From assembly GCF_900155915.1 (NCBI RefSeq), contig NZ_FTPO01000001.1, positions 1,860,001 to 1,924,000 on the forward strand: a DNA stretch of 64,000 nt, read 5' to 3'. Shown one piece after another: positions 62,951-64,000 of this stretch; the stretch's first letter is position 1, and the number at the start of each line of letters is the position of its first letter. Source of the stretch: Microbacterium sp. RU33B (GTDB lineage: Bacteria > Actinomycetota > Actinomycetes > Actinomycetales > Microbacteriaceae). The notes below the pieces were generated by a model. The model was not told where the DNA came from and did not search any database. It worked only from the letters and a program-made list of their open reading frames with translations. Made by a program: the position numbers and the translations under genes.

Positions 62951-63931
62951 TCAGGCGGCGGGATCCGCGGGCAGCGGGAAGAGGGCGTCGATGGCCGCGA
63001 GCTCATCGGCCGACGGGGTCCAGGCCGTCGCCGCGGCGGCGTTCGAGCGCACCTGCTCGGGGCTCGTGGCGCCGGCGATGACGCTCGACAGCGACGGACG
63101 CGCGAGCAGCCATCCCATCGTGGCCTCGAGCATCGTGATGCCCCGCTCGTCGCAGAAGCCCTGCAGCGCCTCGAGGGCGTCCCAGGGGGCGTCGCGCCAC
63201 AGGTGCGGGCGCACCGTCATGATGCGGCTCTCCTCCGGGCCGCCGTCGCGGGTGAACTTGCCCGTCAGCAGACCGTTGTGGAGCGGGAAGTACGGCAGGA
63301 AGCCCAGACCGAAGCGCTCGACGGCGGGGAGCACGTCGCGCTCGGCGCCACGGCGCAGCAGGCTGTAGTGGTTCTGCGCCGAGACGAAGGGCACAGCGGA
63401 CCGCTCCTTCGCGACGTAGTGCGCCTCGGCGATCTCCCACCCCGCGAAGTTCGAGTGGCCGAGGTAGCGGACCTTGCCCTCGCGCACGAGGTCGCCGAGC
63501 GTGTCGAGGGTCTCGTCCACGGGCGTCGCCGGGTCGGGGAAGTGCAGCTGGTAGAGGTCGATCCACTCGGTCTGGAGACGGGTGAGGGATGCCTCCACCG
63601 CCGCCCGGATGTACGAGCGGGATGCCTTCGCTCCGGCCTGGATACCGGCGGGGAAGTCGCGGTGACCGAACTTGGTGGCCAGGACCACCTCATCGCGTCG
63701 ACCGCGGAGGGCCTCTCCCATGAGCGTCTCGGACAGACCCGGCTCGCGGCCGTAGATGTCGGCGGTGTCGAGGAATGTCACGCCCGCCTCGATCGCGGCG
63801 TCGAGAACGGCCTTGGTGCCTTCGAGCGTCTCGGTGCGGGTGCCGGCGCGCCCGAAGTTGTTGCAGCCGAGACCGACGGCGGAGACGAGGAGACCGGAGG
63901 CGCCGACGCGGCGGAGGGGAACGGAGGTCAT
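62951..63931 (-). CDS. Aldo/keto reductase
   Basis: 326 residues of the AKR fold. Catalytic Asp and Tyr are in FLDTADIYG, the Lys in VLATKFG and the His in LYQLHFPDP; the cofactor-binding C-terminus has SVIAGATSPEQV, and FVSAQNHYSLL completes the barrel. NADPH-dependent reduction of a carbonyl compound is expected; substrate unknown. The ATG at 63931 is preferred because it is 7 nt after TAGCGT; the GTG three codons upstream overlaps that box. Confidence 0.92.
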   Translation of the reverse strand: MTSVPLRRVGASGLLVSAVGLGCNNFGRAGTRTETLEGTKAVLDAAIEAGVTFLDTADIYGREPGLSETLMGEALRGRRDEVVLATKFGHRDFPAGIQAGAKASRSYIRAAVEASLTRLQTEWIDLYQLHFPDPATPVDETLDTLGDLVREGKVRYLGHSNFAGWEIAEAHYVAKERSAVPFVSAQNHYSLLRRGAERDVLPAVERFGLGFLPYFPLHNGLLTGKFTRDGGPEESRIMTVRPHLWRDAPWDALEALQGFCDERGITMLEATMGWLLARPSLSSVIAGATSPEQVRSNAAAATAWTPSADELAAIDALFPLPADPAA

Positions 63932-63938
63932 GTCGTCC

Positions 63939-63944
63939 ACGCTA
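63939..63944 (-). promoter_or_regulatory. -10 box, leaderless start of the aldo/keto reductase gene
   Basis: TAGCGT, 7 nt before the ATG at 63931. Confidence 0.5.
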
Positions 63945-63959
63945 ACGGCTGCGGACGGC

Positions 63960-63993
63960 AGAGACCCCGCACCGTCTCCGGTGCGGGGTCTCT
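63960..63993. terminator. Strong terminator at the window end
   Basis: Perfect 14-bp stem (arm AGAGACCCCGCACC) with a 6-nt loop. It lies upstream of the reductase promoter, so it probably ends a gene outside the window. Confidence 0.8.
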
Positions 63994-64000
63994 GGGTGCG

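Noticed and set aside
1..64000. tRNA, rRNA, CRISPR, insertion sequences or prophage
   Set aside because: No cloverleaf-like segment, regularly spaced repeat, transposase or phage structural gene could be supported anywhere in the window.

Overview
The window is chromosomal DNA from a high-GC Gram-positive bacterium, most likely Microbacterium or a close Microbacteriaceae relative. The evidence is the very high GC content, frequent GTG starts, many start codons 6-8 nt after a TANNNT box (leaderless transcription), the nusA-ylxR-infB-rbfA-truB-ribF translation cluster, and actinobacterial families (LtrA, DUF1206, EccC-like ATPase, Rip1-type site-2 protease, ECF42-type sigma factor). It is gene-dense: 51 protein genes plus one leader peptide. 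I found no rRNA, tRNA, CRISPR array, insertion sequence or prophage.

Region by region. 1-8.1 kb: a DUF559-type gene cut by the window edge, pfkA, an SNF2-type helicase, a lipoprotein, an anchored glycerophosphodiesterase, coaBC and an NRDE/TANGO2 protein. 8.2-17.6 kb: a tightly overlapping minus-strand run (rbfA, then kinase, truB, small membrane proteins, ribF, deoC and two aldehyde dehydrogenase genes), interrupted by plus-strand mutY. 17.6-24 kb: infB, ylxR, nusA and a DUF308-lipase fusion. 24-33 kb: DUF1206, a flavin/PNPOx-like stress protein, a LOG protein, proS, an RNB nuclease, pcp, ispG and ltrA. 33-36.7 kb: a complete trp attenuator with its Trp-Trp leader peptide in front of a fused anthranilate synthase, then an ECF42-type sigma factor with its DGPF partner. 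36.8-44.5 kb: Rip1-type protease, a second MurE-like ligase, pyruvate formate-lyase with its activase, and dxr. 44.6-48.7 kb: a 1343-residue subtilase-vWA fusion with no signal peptide. 48.7-54.9 kb: tandem FKBP lipoprotein, acyltransferase, OsmC, asparaginase, alanine dehydrogenase and an APC permease. 55-64 kb: an EccC/FtsK-like ATPase next to a PP2C phosphatase, a heterodimeric ABC exporter and an aldo/keto reductase.

How genes work together: dxr and ispG are two steps of the MEP isoprenoid pathway and usually flank the site-2 protease gene in actinobacteria; here that cluster is spread out by the trp, sigma, mur and pfl modules. deoC and the two aldehyde dehydrogenases form an acetaldehyde-handling unit. 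asparaginase, ald and the permease look like an amino-acid nitrogen and carbon module. The best-supported regulatory finding is the trp attenuator. The least explained proteins are the cytosolic subtilase-vWA fusion and the orphan EccC-like ATPase.
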